56,802 bases of DNA from Bacteroides caecigallinarum (lineage in GTDB: Bacteria > Bacteroidota > Bacteroidia > Bacteroidales > Bacteroidaceae), in contig NZ_JADYTF010000006.1 of assembly GCF_021530995.1 (NCBI RefSeq), positions 1 to 56,802 on the forward strand. Direction: 5' to 3'. The notes under the pieces are model-generated. The model saw only the letters and a list, made by a program, of their open reading frames with translations. It made no database searches and was not told where the DNA came from. Both the position numbers and the translations under genes were made by a program. This document shows, piece after piece, positions 56,239 to 56,802 of this stretch (positions are counted from its first letter, which is position 1; every line of letters starts with the position of its first letter).

Positions 56239-56532
56239 ATGAAAAAAGTAGATTCAAAATCCCATAAAGAAACCCTGGAAGAAGAGGTTAAACGTCTTCG
56301 TAAAGAAAATGCCAAACTCAAATCTCAGAAAGCAGCCAAAGAGGCTAAGCTTAAGGAGACAAGGAAGGAACTTAAAAAAAAAGGTTCATCCGACATTTCG
56401 CGTGATAGTTTATTAAAGAAGAAAACCGCTGCACAAATTGTATATTTGAATAAGCACAAGCAAACGTACAATTATGAACAGCAGTTTTCTATATCATGCG
56501 TGGGGTCTATACACCCACCAATGTACTCGTGA
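56239..56532 (+). CDS. Short coiled-coil protein of the insertion sequence
   Basis: The 97-residue frame is very rich in Lys and Glu and is predicted by eye to form a coiled coil (ETLEEEVKRLRKENAKLK), then KKKTAAQIVYLNKHK. I do not recognise its family. It overlaps the transposase start by 59 bases in another frame. It could be an accessory DNA-binding protein or could be joined to the transposase by frameshifting; neither is shown. Confidence 0.5.
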   Translation: MKKVDSKSHKETLEEEVKRLRKENAKLKSQKAAKEAKLKETRKELKKKGSSDISRDSLLKKKTAAQIVYLNKHKQTYNYEQQFSISCVGSIHPPMYS

Positions 56533-56802
56533 GGAATACAAAGATAACACAATAATCTTGCATATCGAATCCAAAGAGCGTGAAAAAGTGTGTCCGAAGT
56601 GCGGGCATCGCCAATTGGTCAAGAACGGTTTTCGCATCCGTGACTTTATAGGACTTCCGATAGGCGGTAAAAAGGTGATAATCCGTATGAAAGTCCAACG
56701 CTATAGGTGCAAGAACAAGGATTGTGATTATGACCGTCAGGAGAGCATACCCTTTGCCACGGGTAGTTGCGGCTACACCCACCGTTTCGCGAAATATGTA
56801 GT
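56474..56802 (+). CDS. ISL3-family transposase, N-terminal part (runs off the window)
   Basis: From the ATG at 56474 the frame reads MNSSFLYHAWGLYTHQCTRE, then a zinc-finger region CPKCGHRQLVKNG followed by RYRCKNKDCDYDRQESIPFA and YTHRFAKYV. This is the typical N-terminus of ISL3-type DDE transposases. At least 109 codons are present without a stop before the window ends. The catalytic domain lies outside, so integrity cannot be judged. Confidence 0.8.
   Translation, partial: MNSSFLYHAWGLYTHQCTREEYKDNTIILHIESKEREKVCPKCGHRQLVKNGFRIRDFIGLPIGGKKVIIRMKVQRYRCKNKDCDYDRQESIPFATGSCGYTHRFAKYV

Larger units (their letters stand above)
56077..56802 (+). mobile_element. ISL3-family insertion sequence, left part
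   Basis: The element seems to start at GGTGTCCAGTTCTACG inside the DUF6377 gene. It holds a small inverted repeat (TACGTT/AACGTA at 56088-56105), a short coiled-coil frame and the start of an ISL3-type transposase. The right end and target duplication lie outside the window, so the left boundary is set from the loss of DUF6377 similarity. Confidence 0.65.

Noticed and set aside
56507-56782. 91-codon minus-strand open frame at the right end
   Set aside because: It is antisense to the ISL3 transposase start, which has clear zinc-finger motifs.

Overview
The window reads as a chromosomal segment of a gut-type Bacteroidales, most likely family Bacteroidaceae (Bacteroides or Phocaeicola; I cannot fix the genus). 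The grounds are an UpxY-type antiterminator, a Nudix-type AraR controlling an ara operon, a DUF6377 gene fragment, membrane-anchored AraC-type regulation, weak Shine-Dalgarno sequences, and many copies of the Bacteroides -7 promoter box TAnnTTTG in front of genes. I recognised no rRNA, tRNA or CRISPR.

Left part (1-9.2 kb), the most accessory region: a minus-strand upxY gene with a strong hairpin behind it and a stretch of smaller stem-loops at the window edge; a divergent DUF151/UVR nuclease-like gene; a DUF2400 gene followed by a membrane-anchored AraC-family regulator; then a GC-rich cassette made of a short Cys-containing peptide gene broken by an in-frame TAA and a large fimbrillin-like lipoprotein with nine 21-residue Cys-type leucine-rich repeats. 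Two AraC-style direct repeats lie in front of the cassette promoter. Next come two tandem copies of an AAA-ATPase-like/PD-(D/E)XK protein; the first has lost its Walker B glutamate.

Middle part (9.2-31.8 kb), mostly housekeeping: PAP2 phosphatase, DgkA, ExoIII, an OMP/LysM envelope pair divergent from uvrA, ybaK, a five-gene plus-strand run (K+/H+ antiporter, EFR1 flavodoxin-ferredoxin, DUF418, acetyltransferase, DUF1349), a class A beta-lactamase, a minus-strand resB-ccsA-cytochrome c peroxidase operon, a TSCPD protein, YebC, PheT and DnaB.

Arabinose region (31.9-42.2 kb, all minus strand): secreted aldose 1-epimerase, SSS symporter, AraR, AraD, AraA, an AraB-like kinase, transketolase and RpiB. 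Together they take L-arabinose into the pentose phosphate pathway. Two 19-bp palindromic candidate operators lie ahead of the first gene and a perfect 16-bp inverted repeat lies ahead of araR.

Right part (42.5-56.8 kb): YaaA, DnaK (with a sigma-54-like sequence upstream), a cupin/XRE regulator with an acyl-CoA synthetase, RecJ-RecQ, an Xaa-Pro aminopeptidase with a C1 aminopeptidase, a patatin-like phospholipase, and a DUF6377 regulator gene cut by an ISL3-family insertion sequence that runs off the window. The most unusual material is the regulator/peptide/LRR lipoprotein cassette, the AAA-ATPase pair with one altered active site, and several unexplained repeat arrays.
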